A stretch of DNA of 64,000 nucleotides from Sphingomonas pituitosa NBRC 102491 (GTDB taxonomy: Bacteria; Pseudomonadota; Alphaproteobacteria; Sphingomonadales; Sphingomonadaceae), in NCBI RefSeq assembly GCF_001598435.1, contig NZ_BCYY01000014.1, forward strand, positions 82,964 to 146,963, given 5' to 3'. The position numbers were made by a program, and so were the translations under genes. Positions 38,263 to 47,211 of this stretch are shown one piece after another (the stretch's first letter is position 1; each line of letters opens with the position of its first letter). A model generated the notes under the pieces. It had not been told where the DNA came from. It ran no database searches and was given only the letters and a program-made list of their open reading frames with translations.

Positions 38263-39063
38263 ATGATCCGCAAGACTGTTACGATTGCCGCGCTCGCGCT
38301 GGTGGCGGCCTGCTCCAAGGCGCCCGAGGACGTGACCGCGACCTACGCCGCCGCCGGCGGCCGCGGCACCATCACCGTCAAGGCCGCCGCCAATGGCGAC
38401 GCCAAGGTGGAAGCCGGCCCGCAGACGCTGATCCACAAGGGCGGCACCGATTACGTCGTGATCACCGACGGCAACGACAAGTTCGCCGCCAGCTTCGCCG
38501 ATTTCGTCGGCGCGACGCAGGACATCGCCAAGGCCAAGGGCATGAAGCCCCAGGCGCTGCCGCAGGACCCGGACTATGAAGCGGTCCAGGTCGGCGAGGA
38601 GAAGGTCGGCGACCAGAAGGGCACGATCTGGAGCGTCCAGCCCAAGGGCAACCCGCAGGGTGATTCGATCCGCATCGTCGTCAGCGACGACAGCCGCCTG
38701 AAGAACATCGCAGCCGCCATCAGCATGCAGACCAAGCTGACCGGCGCGCGCATGGCGACCGTGTTCACCAGCGTCCCCAAGGCCGAGAAGGTGCTGGAAG
38801 ACGTGATCGCCAAGGGCGCGGTGCTCCGCCTCGGCGAAGCGCTGACGCTGCAGAACCTCAAGCCGGGCGCGATCCCGGCAAGCGAGTTCGCGCTGCCGAC
38901 CGTGCTCGACCGCGCCGCACTGCGCAAGCGGATCGAGGACCAGGCCAACAAGGCGCTCGAAGCCGCCAAGGCCGCCGGCGACAAGGCCGGTGAAGCGCCC
39001 GCCCCGGGTGCGCCCGCGGCACCCGCCCCCGCCGCTCCGGCAGCGACGCCGGCCGCGAAGTGA
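38263..39063 (+). CDS. Putative lipoprotein, tandem paralogue 1
   Basis: Unrecognised exported protein of 266 residues. The N-terminus [15 protein letters not shown] is a lipoprotein signal with lipobox LVAAC, so it is probably lipid-anchored. The mature part begins [15 protein letters not shown], followed by a beta-rich domain ([35 protein letters not shown]) and a segment [19 protein letters not shown]. The C-terminus is an Ala/Pro-rich low-complexity tail. Its pattern repeats in the next gene, which overlaps it by 4 bases. It diverges from recF. Confidence 0.8.
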   Translation: MIRKTVTIAALALVAACSKAPEDVTATYAAAGGRGTITVKAAANGDAKVEAGPQTLIHKGGTDYVVITDGNDKFAASFADFVGATQDIAKAKGMKPQALPQDPDYEAVQVGEEKVGDQKGTIWSVQPKGNPQGDSIRIVVSDDSRLKNIAAAISMQTKLTGARMATVFTSVPKAEKVLEDVIAKGAVLRLGEALTLQNLKPGAIPASEFALPTVLDRAALRKRIEDQANKALEAAKAAGDKAGEAPAPGAPAAPAPAAPAATPAAK

Positions 39064-39785
39064 CGTTCCGCCGCCTCGCGCGCGTGCTGCCGATCCTGCT
39101 GGCGCTGGCCCCCTGGCCGGCGCTGGCGGACGTCACCGCTTCCTACCAGGCCGGCAAGGACCGGCTGACCGTGGAAGTGGCCGATAACGGCGATGCGCGT
39201 GTCGAGGTTGGCGAGTTCATCTATATCCGTCACGGCGGCGAGGTATATCTGACGCTCGGCAAGCTTGCCGGCGATCAGGTCTCCGGCCGCCGCGACGACA
39301 TGCTGAAATTGTTCGGCGTGCTGTTCCGCGCCGATCCCGAGACCGCCAGCCTCGCGGCCCCCGCCCCGCTGACGCCGATCGTCGAACCGCTGCGCGAGAC
39401 CGAGGTCCTGGGGATCAAGGGGCAGGTCTGGCGGATCTGGCCCAAGGGCAAGAGCGATCCCGCCGGCAGCATCGACGCCGCCTTCACCGCCTCGCCCAGG
39501 CTGGCGCCGGTGCAGCAGGTCCTTCAATCGGCGGTCACCGGCTTCCTCGACGTGTTCGGTCCGCTGGACAAGCACGGCCGTTTCCGCGCCATCCTCGCCG
39601 CGATGAACGACAAGGGCGCCCCGCTGATGGTGCGCGACGCGAACACCGTCCAGCTGCTGGCGCTGGAGGAGGCCCGGATCGCTCCCGCGCGTCTCGCCAT
39701 ACCCGAGGACCTGATCAGCGGCGACGCGCTGGAATTGCTCGCCCGGCAGATGCAGGCGAAGACGAAGGCCGAAAAGAACCCCTAG
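39060..39785 (+). CDS. Putative exported protein, tandem paralogue 2
   Basis: Exported protein of 241 residues starting with GTG at 39060. The signal peptide is [16 protein letters not shown], without a lipobox. The mature protein mirrors the upstream lipoprotein: [20 protein letters not shown] and [20 protein letters not shown] match its first domain, and [20 protein letters not shown] matches its central segment. It therefore looks like a duplicated, periplasmic counterpart. The end overlaps the convergent coq4-like gene by 4 bases. Function unknown. Confidence 0.8.
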   Translation: MTFRRLARVLPILLALAPWPALADVTASYQAGKDRLTVEVADNGDARVEVGEFIYIRHGGEVYLTLGKLAGDQVSGRRDDMLKLFGVLFRADPETASLAAPAPLTPIVEPLRETEVLGIKGQVWRIWPKGKSDPAGSIDAAFTASPRLAPVQQVLQSAVTGFLDVFGPLDKHGRFRAILAAMNDKGAPLMVRDANTVQLLALEEARIAPARLAIPEDLISGDALELLARQMQAKTKAEKNP

Positions 39786-40546
39786 AGCGCGCCGATGCCC
39801 GCCGCGGCCAGCCTCGCCTGGGCGCGCCGATACTGTACCGGCGCGCCGATCCCCAGCCGCGCGCGCGCCGCATCCAGCGGCTCTTCCAGAAGCTTCTCGT
39901 AGTCCTCGCCGTGCAGCCAGCCGGCGCGTTTGCCGTGGCGATAGCCTTCCCAGATCGCCCGCACGCAATCGAACCGCCCCGTGGTGCGGATACTCTTGAG
40001 CGCGCCGCCCAGGGCGATGAAGCCCCAGCCCAGCCCGCCGGTCTGCGCATAGGAAAAGGCGACGAGGCACAGCTCGCCGAGATGCTCGTCGGCCTGGTAG
40101 CCGGTCAGCACGTGCCAGAGGTCGTGGATGTCGCGCTCGCGCCGGCCCATCCAGGCATAGGGATGCTCCACCTCAATGCCCTGGAAGCCGCCCTCGACCA
40201 TGCTGACCTGCACCAAGCCGTCGGCCGAATAGCCGGTGGAATCGAGGAAGTCGCGATAGGCGGCGCCCAGCGTGCCGGGCGCGAAGCCGTCGATCCAGTC
40301 GCGGTCGGTCAGGCGCTGCGACAGCTCCAGCCTGCGATAGGCGAGCTTGCCGCCGCCGGGGACGGTCAGCAATTTGCGGTAGTTGCGCTGGCTGACATCG
40401 CCGTTCAGCGCGCGCATGATCTTGAAGACCTGTTCGGTATCGTCGCCGTTCGCGAGCAGCCGGCGCAGCGCCGACAGCGCAGTGCCCCATTCGCGCTTGA
40501 GCGGGACGCCAGGGTTGAGCAGCGGTTGCGGTGCCTTGGTCGCCAT
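39782..40546 (-). CDS. COQ4-type ubiquinone biosynthesis protein
   Basis: Homologue of mitochondrial COQ4, which organises the ubiquinone-synthesis complex and carries out oxidative decarboxylation of the quinone ring (family knowledge). The ATG at 40546 yields 254 residues; an earlier in-frame ATG at 40597 is possible. The metal-site motif HDLWHVLTGYQADEHLGE, an HDxxHxxTG...E arrangement, is intact at about 135-152. DVSQRNYRKLL and AWMGRRERDI also fit. It lies alone downstream of dnaN. Confidence 0.88.
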   Translation of the reverse strand: MATKAPQPLLNPGVPLKREWGTALSALRRLLANGDDTEQVFKIMRALNGDVSQRNYRKLLTVPGGGKLAYRRLELSQRLTDRDWIDGFAPGTLGAAYRDFLDSTGYSADGLVQVSMVEGGFQGIEVEHPYAWMGRRERDIHDLWHVLTGYQADEHLGELCLVAFSYAQTGGLGWGFIALGGALKSIRTTGRFDCVRAIWEGYRHGKRAGWLHGEDYEKLLEEPLDAARARLGIGAPVQYRRAQARLAAAGIGAL

Positions 40547-40676
40547 CCAGTCCGATCCGTGTAACTGACAGGCATGTAAATAGCAGGGCCGCGGCATGGA
40601 TTCAACGCGGCCGTGTATTTTGATTGAGGCGGACGACGGATCCAGGGAGACCCGCCGCCCGACCCAAGTCCCGTAA

Positions 40677-40714
40677 GTGCGACCCTCGGGGCTTGGCCCC
40701 GCTTATGATCGCAC
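40677..40714. other. Nested hairpin in the coq4-dnaN intergenic region
   Basis: Inner stem CGGGGC-TTG-GCCCCG (40687-40701) sits inside outer arms GTGCGA (40677-40682) and TCGCAC (40709-40714). It lies in the 267-base gap between dnaN's stop and coq4's start, both on the minus strand. There is no T-tract, so it could be a terminator, a leader structure or a small RNA. The rest of the gap shows nothing else. Confidence 0.4.
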
Positions 40715-40813
40715 GCATGGATCCGACAAAGCCGGGGAAAGCGCGGGGGCCGCCGGCAATCGGCCGTCAACCATGGACAAGCCGCTGTTCTACCACGGAA
40801 AAACGATGCGGGA

Positions 40814-41926
40814 TCAGACCCGCATCGGCATCAATACGTAGAGCGCGGGCGAGCTGTCATTCTCGCGGATCAGCGTCGGTGCAGCCGCATCGGCGAGATG
40901 CACTTCCACCAGATCGCCTTCGATCTGGCCGAGAATGTCCATCAGATAGCGGCTGTTGAAGCCGATCTCGAAGCCCTGCGCGGCATATTCGCCGGGGACT
41001 TCTTCGGCCGCGACGCCGTTCTCGGGGCTGGTGACCGAGAGCACGACCTTGTCGCGCTCCAGCGCCATCTTAACCGCGCGGGTCTTCTCGGTCGCGATGG
41101 TCGAGACGCGGTCGACACCCTGCATCAGGCTCTTCGGATCGAGCTTGAGCAGCTTGTCGTTCGCCGTCGGGATCACGCGGCTGTAATCGGGGAAGGTACC
41201 GTCGATCAGCTTCGAGGTGAGGATCGCCTGGCCCAGGTCGAAGCGGATCTTCGACGGCGAGAGCGACACGCCCACCGAACCGTCGACCTCGTCGAGCAGC
41301 TTGCGCAGCTCGGCGACGCACTTGCGCGGCACGATCACGCCCGGCATCGCATCGGCGCCGTCCGGGCACGGCACGGTGACGCGCGCCAGCCGGTGGCCGT
41401 CGGTCGCCGCGGCGCGCAGCATGCGGGTGGCATCGTCCGTCACGTGGAAGAAGATGCCGTTCAGATAATAGCGCGTCTCCTCGGTGGAGATCGCGAAGCG
41501 GGTCTTGTCGATGATCTGCTTCAGCGTCTCGGCCGGCAGCTCGAACGTCGTCGGCAGCTCGCCCTCGGCGATCATCGGGAAATCGTCGCGCGGCAGCGTG
41601 CCGAGCTGGAAGCGGGCGCGGCCGGCGACCACCGTCAGCTTGCCCTCGGCCGCGGTGAGCACCACCTGCGAACCCTCGGGCAGCTTGCGGACGATGTCGA
41701 ACAGCGTGTGCGCCGACACCGTCGTCGCGCCGACCTGGTCGACCGCGGCGGGGATCGTCTCGTCGATCTGGAGATCGAGATCGGTCGCCATCAGCCGGAT
41801 CGTGCCGCCGAGCTGCGCATCGATCAGCACGTTGGACAGGATCGGAATCGTGTTGCGCCGCTCGACCACCGACTGGACGTGGCTCAAGCCCCTCAACAGA
41901 GTTGCGCGTTCGATCGTCGCCTTCAT
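40814..41926 (-). CDS. dnaN: DNA polymerase III beta subunit (sliding clamp)
   Basis: Ring-shaped processivity clamp of DNA polymerase III, 370 residues, with three clamp domains. The ATG at 41926 (KATIERATLLRGLSHVQSVVERRNTIPILSNVL) fits family starts. Later motifs: GRARFQLGTLPRDDFP, RYYLNGIFFH, ATDGHRLARV, VIPRKCVAELRKLL, EIGFNSRYLMDIL, and a C-terminus ending ALYVLMPMRV as in typical DnaN. dnaA is not adjacent here. Confidence 0.97.
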   Translation of the reverse strand: MKATIERATLLRGLSHVQSVVERRNTIPILSNVLIDAQLGGTIRLMATDLDLQIDETIPAAVDQVGATTVSAHTLFDIVRKLPEGSQVVLTAAEGKLTVVAGRARFQLGTLPRDDFPMIAEGELPTTFELPAETLKQIIDKTRFAISTEETRYYLNGIFFHVTDDATRMLRAAATDGHRLARVTVPCPDGADAMPGVIVPRKCVAELRKLLDEVDGSVGVSLSPSKIRFDLGQAILTSKLIDGTFPDYSRVIPTANDKLLKLDPKSLMQGVDRVSTIATEKTRAVKMALERDKVVLSVTSPENGVAAEEVPGEYAAQGFEIGFNSRYLMDILGQIEGDLVEVHLADAAAPTLIRENDSSPALYVLMPMRV

Positions 41927-42012
41927 GTACCTCAAACCCCCGGGCCGTCGCCCAACATCCTACCCGGCGCGACCCGGCCGGTGGCAATGCGCCATGACGT
42001 ACCCTTAACGCG

Positions 42013-42042
42013 AAAAAGGGCCGGAGCAAGCCGCTCCGACCC
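42013..42042 (-). terminator. Rho-independent terminator of the outer-membrane protein gene
   Basis: On the minus strand GGGTCGGAGC-GGCTT-GCTCCGGCCC forms a 10-bp stem with one G-T pair, followed by TTTTT. It begins about 30 bases after the Omp stop and lies before dnaN, isolating dnaN transcription. A CCCCTTTT run on the plus side may make it bidirectional. Confidence 0.8.
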
Positions 42043-42074
42043 CCTTTTCCACAGTCGGACCGCCTTTTCGGCGA

Positions 42075-42695
42075 TCAGAAGCGGACGCCGATGCCGGTGA
42101 CGATCTGGTGACGCTCCGGATCGACGCCATTGGTCTGCGAGCCATAGTTGGAATAGCGATATTCCGCCTTGGCGAAGACCTTGTCGGTCACCTTGAACTC
42201 GGCGCCGGCGCCCAGGCGCCAGCCGTCATAATTGTCGCGCTGGCGGAAGGAGAGCGCCGGCGCGGTGGCAGTAGCCGGCGAATCATAGTCGGTGATGAAC
42301 TGCGCATTGGTGTAGCCAGCCTTGGCGTAGATCAGCGTGCGCGGGTTCGCGACGAAGCCGAGGCGGCCGCCGACATAGAGGTCGCGGCCCGCCTTCACGC
42401 GCAGTCGGTCGCCGGCAGTCAGCACGTCGCCGCTGCGATCGCTGATGCTCGATCCCGTCACTTCGCCCTCGACGCCGAACACGGTGCCGCCACGCTGGAT
42501 GTCATAGCCGATGTTGCCGCCAAAGGTGACGCCGTCGCGCGACGCGTCAAAGGACGACTTGTCGTTCACGCGGTCCCAGCCGACGATTGCCTCGGCATGC
42601 GATCCGGCGAAGCTCTGGTCCTGCGACTGGGCGAAGGCCGGCGCGGCGAAGGCAGTGGAGACAATCAGGGCGGCGATGGAAAGCTTGGTACGCAT
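42075..42695 (-). CDS. Outer-membrane beta-barrel protein (Omp25/RopB-like porin family)
   Basis: Protein of 206 residues with a signal peptide (SIAALIVSTAFAAPAFAQ) and an eight-stranded barrel pattern, common in alphaproteobacterial outer-membrane proteins. Alternating strands include AEAIVGWDRVN, GVTFGGNIGYDIQ, FGVEGEVTG, LYVGGRLGFVA, LIYAKAGYTNAQF, WRLGAGAEFKV and FAKAEYRYSNYG. It ends in GIGVRF with the terminal Phe needed for barrel assembly. GTGAGGAGT is the ribosome site; the leader carries strong hairpins. Confidence 0.9.
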   Translation of the reverse strand: MRTKLSIAALIVSTAFAAPAFAQSQDQSFAGSHAEAIVGWDRVNDKSSFDASRDGVTFGGNIGYDIQRGGTVFGVEGEVTGSSISDRSGDVLTAGDRLRVKAGRDLYVGGRLGFVANPRTLIYAKAGYTNAQFITDYDSPATATAPALSFRQRDNYDGWRLGAGAEFKVTDKVFAKAEYRYSNYGSQTNGVDPERHQIVTGIGVRF

Positions 42696-42715
42696 AACGA
42701 ATACTCCTCACTGAA

Positions 42716-42736
42716 GCCGCACCGACAGGGTGCGGC
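42716..42736 (-). promoter_or_regulatory. Hairpin in the 5' leader of the outer-membrane protein gene
   Basis: GCCGCACC-N5-GGTGCGGC, a perfect 8-bp stem, ends about 20 bases before the start codon and just upstream of the ribosome site. A second stem (CCGAAG/CTTCGG) lies immediately beyond it, around 42750-42770. This may be a stabilising 5' mRNA structure. The 262-base gap to the divergent phosphatase gene shows nothing else clear. Confidence 0.4.
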
Positions 42737-42957
42737 CTGACTGCAACCGAAGGCCCGGAGGCTTCGGCTGGACGCTCGGTTCCGAGGGGAAGGGGCGGCC
42801 CACGCGGGCGCCGCGAACCATTCTTCCTCCCGTTTGCTCCCGGCGTGCCCCGCGAGCTGGGGGACGGATGCACCCGCAGCCCTGTCGCCGGGATGAACGA
42901 ATCAGGGCCAAAACGGGGCATTGCGTTTCCGGGGGTTTCGCCCGAGAGACATGGGCC

Positions 42958-43605
42958 ATGGCCAGCACCCGGAAAGGCCGCGACTTCATCGCGCGGCATG
43001 GCGAGACCGTCTTCAACATCGCCCGGCGGATGCAGGGCGACCATCCCCACACCCCGCTGACCCGCGCCGGCTTCGCCCAGGCCGATGCGATGGGCGCCGC
43101 ACTGCGCGAACTGCTCGGCCCGAAGCCGAAGCTGACGCTATGGGCCTCCAGCGCCGGCCGCGCGCTGCAGACGCTGGCGATCATCGCCGAGCATCTCGAG
43201 CTCGACTGGCACCAGGCGCGCACCGACGATCGACTGGTCGAGATCGGCATGGGCGCGTGGAGCGGGCGCTATTATGCCGAGCTGGAGCGCGAGGTCGGCA
43301 GCTTCCTCGATTCCGAGCACGGCCTCTACACCCGCCCCCCGGAGGGCGGCGAATGGTATGACGGCATCGCCGCGCGCGTCTCGTCCTGGCTGGCCGATAC
43401 CGACGAGGATCCCGGCGACCGGCTGGTGATCATGCACGGCATGTCGAGCCGCATCCTGCGCGGGGTGATGACCGGCCGCGACGTGCTGCCGCAGTTCGAC
43501 GCGCCCGTCGCGCGGGACCTGCCGCAGGGTTCGATCGTGCGGATCGAAGGCGGTGTGGAGACGGTGGTGCATCTCGGCACCGGGCGCGGCGCCGCGCCGG
43601 CATGA
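42958..43605 (+). CDS. Histidine phosphatase superfamily protein
   Basis: Phosphoglycerate-mutase-like phosphatase of 215 residues, beginning at the ATG at 42958 because upstream sequence lacks family features. The catalytic RHG motif is FIARHGETVFNIARRMQGD. LWASSAGRALQTLAIIAEHL, DDRLVEIGMGAWSGRYYAE (acid site) and RLVIMHGMSSRILRGVM (second His) complete the site. Its substrate might be a phosphosugar or phosphoprotein. The following gene overlaps it by 4 bases. Confidence 0.88.
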   Translation: MASTRKGRDFIARHGETVFNIARRMQGDHPHTPLTRAGFAQADAMGAALRELLGPKPKLTLWASSAGRALQTLAIIAEHLELDWHQARTDDRLVEIGMGAWSGRYYAELEREVGSFLDSEHGLYTRPPEGGEWYDGIAARVSSWLADTDEDPGDRLVIMHGMSSRILRGVMTGRDVLPQFDAPVARDLPQGSIVRIEGGVETVVHLGTGRGAAPA

Positions 43606-44057
43606 TCGCCCTTCTGGCGCTGCTCGCGCTTGCCGGGCCGCGCGAGACGATCGGGATTTTCGAGCGCTGGGGCGCCTTCCGGGATGCCGCGCCGACGCGT
43701 TGCTTCGCGGTGGCGCGGCCGGTCGACAAGGCGCGGCGCGGCGAAGCCTATCTCAGCATCGCGAGCTGGCCCGGTCGCGGGGTGCGGCACCAGCTCTATA
43801 TCCGCCTCAGCCGTGCGCGGGCGGACCATGCCCGGGTGATGCTGGTGGCGGGCGAACGGCGCTTCGAACTCACCGCCAGCCGCCACGATGCCTGGGCCCC
43901 CGATGCGCGCACCGACTCGGCGATCGTCGCGGCGATGCGCGACGGCCGGGCGCTGAGCGTGGAAAGCGTCGACACCGGCGGGGTGCCGTTCGTCGACGGC
44001 TATGCGCTGCAGGGTGCAGCCAGCGCGATCGATGCGGCGACGCTGGCCTGCCTCTAG
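43602..44057 (+). CDS. IalB-like (invasion-associated locus B family) protein
   Basis: Small exported protein of 151 residues with a short hydrophobic N-terminus (IALLALLALAGP). IFERWGAFRD, RCFAVARPV, AYLSIASWP and a final CL with paired Cys, as well as DGYALQGAASAIDAATLACL, resemble IalB family periplasmic proteins. The match is by pattern only. The ATGA overlap with the phosphatase gene shows co-translation. Confidence 0.65.
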   Translation: MIALLALLALAGPRETIGIFERWGAFRDAAPTRCFAVARPVDKARRGEAYLSIASWPGRGVRHQLYIRLSRARADHARVMLVAGERRFELTASRHDAWAPDARTDSAIVAAMRDGRALSVESVDTGGVPFVDGYALQGAASAIDAATLACL

Positions 44058-44086
44058 CGGACGAAACCACTGGCGCCGCGCGACCC

Positions 44087-45244
44087 ATGCACTATCTTGT
44101 CCCCGTGCGATCCCCATCCGTCACCGCCCGCCTCGCCGACGGCGTCGCTTCGATCCCAGCGGCCGAGTGGGATTCCTGTGTGGGCGCCGACAACCCGTTT
44201 CTCAGCCACGCCTTCCTGTCGATCCTCGAAGCTTCCGGATCGGCGACGGCACAGACCGGGTGGCAGCCGCTGCCGATCGTCGTCGACGATGCGAACGGCG
44301 TCCCCGTCGCGATCGCCCCCGCCTATGCCAAAAGCCACAGCCAGGGCGAATATGTGTTCGACCATAGCTGGGCCGATGCCTGGGAGCGCGCCGGCGGCCG
44401 CTATTACCCCAAGCTGCAGATCGCGGTGCCGTTCACGCCCGTGCCCGGCGCCCGGCTGCTGCTGCGCGATGCCGACCAGGCGTCCGCGCTGATCGCCGCG
44501 GTCGAGGCAGTGGTGAACCAGCACGGCCTCTCCTCCGCCCATGCCACCTTCGTCGACGAAGCGCAGGTGCCGCTGTTCGAGGCGGCCGGATGGCTGATCC
44601 GCACCGGCACCCAGTTCCACTGGCAGAATGACGGCTATGCCGGGTTCGACGATTTCCTCGGCGCGCTCGCCAGCCGCAAGCGCAAGGCGATCCGCAAGGA
44701 ACGCGCCGCCGCCGTGGAAGGGCTGACGATCCGCCACCTTACCGGGGCCGAGATCACCGAGGCGCATTGGGATGCGTTCTGGGCCTTCTACCAGGATACC
44801 GGCAACCGGAAATGGGGCCGCCCCTATCTCACGCGGCCCTTCTTCTCGATGCTCAGCGCGGCGCTGGGGGACCGCGTGCTGCTGATCTTCGCCGAGCGCG
44901 ACGGCCGGCCGATTGCCGGGGCGCTCAACCTGATCGGCGGCGATGCGCTGTACGGCCGCTACTGGGGCTGCGTGGAGGACGTGCCGTTCCTCCATTTCGA
45001 GCTCTGCTATTACCAGGCGATCGACGCCGCGATTGCGCGCGGCCTGCCCCGTGTCGAGGCGGGCGCGCAGGGCGAACACAAGCTGGCCCGCGGCTATGTG
45101 CCGGTGACGACCTGGTCGGCCCACTACCTCCCCGACCCCGGCTTCCGCCGCGCCGTCGCCGACTTCCTGGTGCGCGAGCAGCAGGCGGTGGAGCGCGAGC
45201 AGGAATATCTGGAAGAGCTGACGCCGTTCAGGAAAGCGGAGTAG
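44087..45244 (+). CDS. FemAB/GNAT-like peptidoglycan-synthesis family protein (DUF482)
   Basis: Acyltransferase-fold protein of 385 residues from the ATG at 44087. Family segments: WDSCVGADNPFLSHAFLSIL, FDHSWADAWERAGGRYYPKL, ASRKRKAIRKERAA, FYQDTGNRKWGRPYLTR, FAERDGRPIAGALNLIGGD and VEAGAQGEHKLARGYVP. The DUF482 group is annotated as peptidoglycan biosynthesis or GNAT N-acyltransferase, with no characterised substrate for this branch. It lies 29 bases after the IalB-like gene, likely in the same operon. Confidence 0.88.
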   Translation: MHYLVPVRSPSVTARLADGVASIPAAEWDSCVGADNPFLSHAFLSILEASGSATAQTGWQPLPIVVDDANGVPVAIAPAYAKSHSQGEYVFDHSWADAWERAGGRYYPKLQIAVPFTPVPGARLLLRDADQASALIAAVEAVVNQHGLSSAHATFVDEAQVPLFEAAGWLIRTGTQFHWQNDGYAGFDDFLGALASRKRKAIRKERAAAVEGLTIRHLTGAEITEAHWDAFWAFYQDTGNRKWGRPYLTRPFFSMLSAALGDRVLLIFAERDGRPIAGALNLIGGDALYGRYWGCVEDVPFLHFELCYYQAIDAAIARGLPRVEAGAQGEHKLARGYVPVTTWSAHYLPDPGFRRAVADFLVREQQAVEREQEYLEELTPFRKAE

Positions 45245-45279
45245 GGTCTGGTCTTTGTCCGCCCCCCGGCGAGGTGAGG

Positions 45280-45462
45280 TCAGTCTCGCCGCTCGAGCGC
45301 GGCCTCAAGCCAGAAAATTCGCTTTCCCAATGCCTTAGCTGTTTTAGCGGAAGGGGAGATGCTGAGCCTAATACGGGCGCGGTGAAGCTCGGCCCGAATT
45401 GCCTCCTCGGTCATTGCCGCCAATTCATCGTTCCGATGCGGAACGCCTGATCGCTTACCCAT
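45280..45462 (-). CDS. Small hypothetical protein
   Basis: A 60-residue frame starting MGKRSGVPHRNDELAAMTEE and ending LEAALERRD, rich in charged residues and Ala/Leu, predicted helical. Codon usage is more A/T-rich than neighbours, unlike an antisense shadow of a GC-rich gene, and there is no competing gene on either strand. No domain recognised and no strong ribosome site. It may be a small DNA- or RNA-binding or toxin/antitoxin-like protein, but nothing proves this. Confidence 0.5.
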   Translation of the reverse strand: MGKRSGVPHRNDELAAMTEEAIRAELHRARIRLSISPSAKTAKALGKRIFWLEAALERRD

Positions 45463-45516
45463 CGGTGCAATCTGCTCTGCAAGACCGATGTGCGCAACCG
45501 CGCGAGCAGAAATCCC

Positions 45517-47202
45517 TTAAGAAGGCGGCGCGGTCCCGTTGCCCGGCAGTTCCCCCGCCGCCTCGGCCTCACGGATCAGCACGGCTTCGGGGCGCGGGAT
45601 CGGCAGGTCGCCGGGGTTGAGGCCCGGCCCGGGCACATTGTGGTCGACCCGGTACAGCACGCTCGGCCCATCGCGCCACACCGGGATCAGCCCCTGTTCG
45701 TAGCGCTTGTCGTACGCCGGCGGCCGGATCAGCCAGACATAGTCGAAGGCGTCGCGCGGGAAGAGCGACAGGCTGCGCGCGATCGGGCGCCACCATTCGC
45801 GCGGGCACTGGACGTTGGTCACCAGCTCCGACGGATCGTGCGCGAAGCGCTTCGCCGCGCGGTACCGCACCGTCATCAACTGGCCGCCGGCCATCGACCA
45901 TTGGTCGTTGGTATAGGCCAGCCGCCGCTCGAGCGCGAGGCCGGGGACGTGCTGCAGCCGGGTCATCGCCCATTCGTTGTAGCACGTCTCCCCGACGAAG
46001 CTCACCAGCCGCGCGCCGACCGGCACATGCTCCAGCGCCTTGAGCTCGCGGTCATAGGCCCTGTCGTACAGGGCGAAGCTCGCGGTCGTCGCGCCGATGC
46101 GGGCGAGGAAGAAGGCGAGGCCGAGCACCGCCACCAGCGTCGCGCCGCGCATCGACAGGCCGGGCTTGGGCCGGATCGCGAGGATCGCGACGGCGATCAG
46201 GAACGGCACCATCCGCATGTCGGCATAGGCCGATCCGAACACCACCCGCGGCAGGAAGATATAGACCAGCAGCAGGAACAGCGCGGAAAGGCCGAGGTTG
46301 CGCGAATACTGGATATTGGGGTCCCGCACCGCCTTCAGCATCAGCAGGAAGATCACGCCGACGCTGGCGAGATCGAACAGCTGCCAGCGATCGCGGAACA
46401 CCTGCGTCACCCACAAGGTCTTGGCGCGCCAGTTGAACCAGTCGAAGGTCTGGCCCGAGACATGCTCGCCGCCGCGCCAGATCACCATCAGCACCGCCGG
46501 CAGTGCCATCACCGCGCACTGCAGCCCGGCGAAGAAGATCGGCGCGAGCCAGCCGCCCACCAGATCCTGGTACCAGGGCAGTGCGCGGTTGCGGCGCAGG
46601 TCGTGCTGGCGGATCAGCTCGGCCGAGAAGGCGAGCACGCCCAGCACGCCCCAGCCGAAGGTGTGGGTGATCCAGATGATCACCGAGAGCGGCACGAACA
46701 CCAGCGAGCGGAACTGGAACTTGCCCAGTCGGGCCAGCCGCAGCCACCAGCCGAACGCCAGCATCGCCATGCCCATCGACAGCGCGAAATTGACGAAGCC
46801 GAAATGGAACGGGAAGGCATAGGCGAGCGGCAGCGCGAACAGCGCCGTCGCCGGGATGCGGCCGTGCACCTCGCGCGCGATCATCAGGAAGCCCGCGACG
46901 GTCATCACCGGAATCGCGAGGACGATCAGCTTCACGCCCAGTTCCAGCCCGAAGATCTTGGCCATGGGGAAGACCAGCAGGTCCACCCCCAGATTGCCCA
47001 TCAGCTGCCAGCGAAAATCATACCATTCGCGCAGCCACGGCACCTGGTCATAGACCAGCTGGACCCGGTAGCGGCCCATATGGCCGGGCAAGTCGACGAG
47101 CGGCGGGATATCCGGCCACAAGAGCGGCACGGCCGCCATCAGCGTGGCGAACAGTACGAACCAGCGTGTCTGCCACCAGCGCAGCGGAACCCCTTTATCC
47201 AT
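45517..47202 (-). CDS. Large polytopic membrane protein, tandem paralogue A
   Basis: Unrecognised inner-membrane protein of 561 residues with about 9-11 helices and a periplasmic C-terminal domain of about 180 residues. Notable conserved stretches: LLWPDIPPLVDLPGHMGRYRV after the first helix, MIAREVHGRIPATALFALPL, FHFGFVNFALSMGMAM and GSAYADMRMVPF. In the soluble part: GARLVSFVGETCYNEW, TNDQWSMAGG and RDAFDYVWLIRPP. The same segments recur in the upstream gene, so they are duplicates. Architecture resembles GT-C glycosyltransferases, but no activity is assigned. It follows paralogue B by 9 bases. Confidence 0.8.
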   Translation of the reverse strand: MDKGVPLRWWQTRWFVLFATLMAAVPLLWPDIPPLVDLPGHMGRYRVQLVYDQVPWLREWYDFRWQLMGNLGVDLLVFPMAKIFGLELGVKLIVLAIPVMTVAGFLMIAREVHGRIPATALFALPLAYAFPFHFGFVNFALSMGMAMLAFGWWLRLARLGKFQFRSLVFVPLSVIIWITHTFGWGVLGVLAFSAELIRQHDLRRNRALPWYQDLVGGWLAPIFFAGLQCAVMALPAVLMVIWRGGEHVSGQTFDWFNWRAKTLWVTQVFRDRWQLFDLASVGVIFLLMLKAVRDPNIQYSRNLGLSALFLLLVYIFLPRVVFGSAYADMRMVPFLIAVAILAIRPKPGLSMRGATLVAVLGLAFFLARIGATTASFALYDRAYDRELKALEHVPVGARLVSFVGETCYNEWAMTRLQHVPGLALERRLAYTNDQWSMAGGQLMTVRYRAAKRFAHDPSELVTNVQCPREWWRPIARSLSLFPRDAFDYVWLIRPPAYDKRYEQGLIPVWRDGPSVLYRVDHNVPGPGLNPGDLPIPRPEAVLIREAEAAGELPGNGTAPPS

Positions 47203-47211
47203 CGCGCCGCT

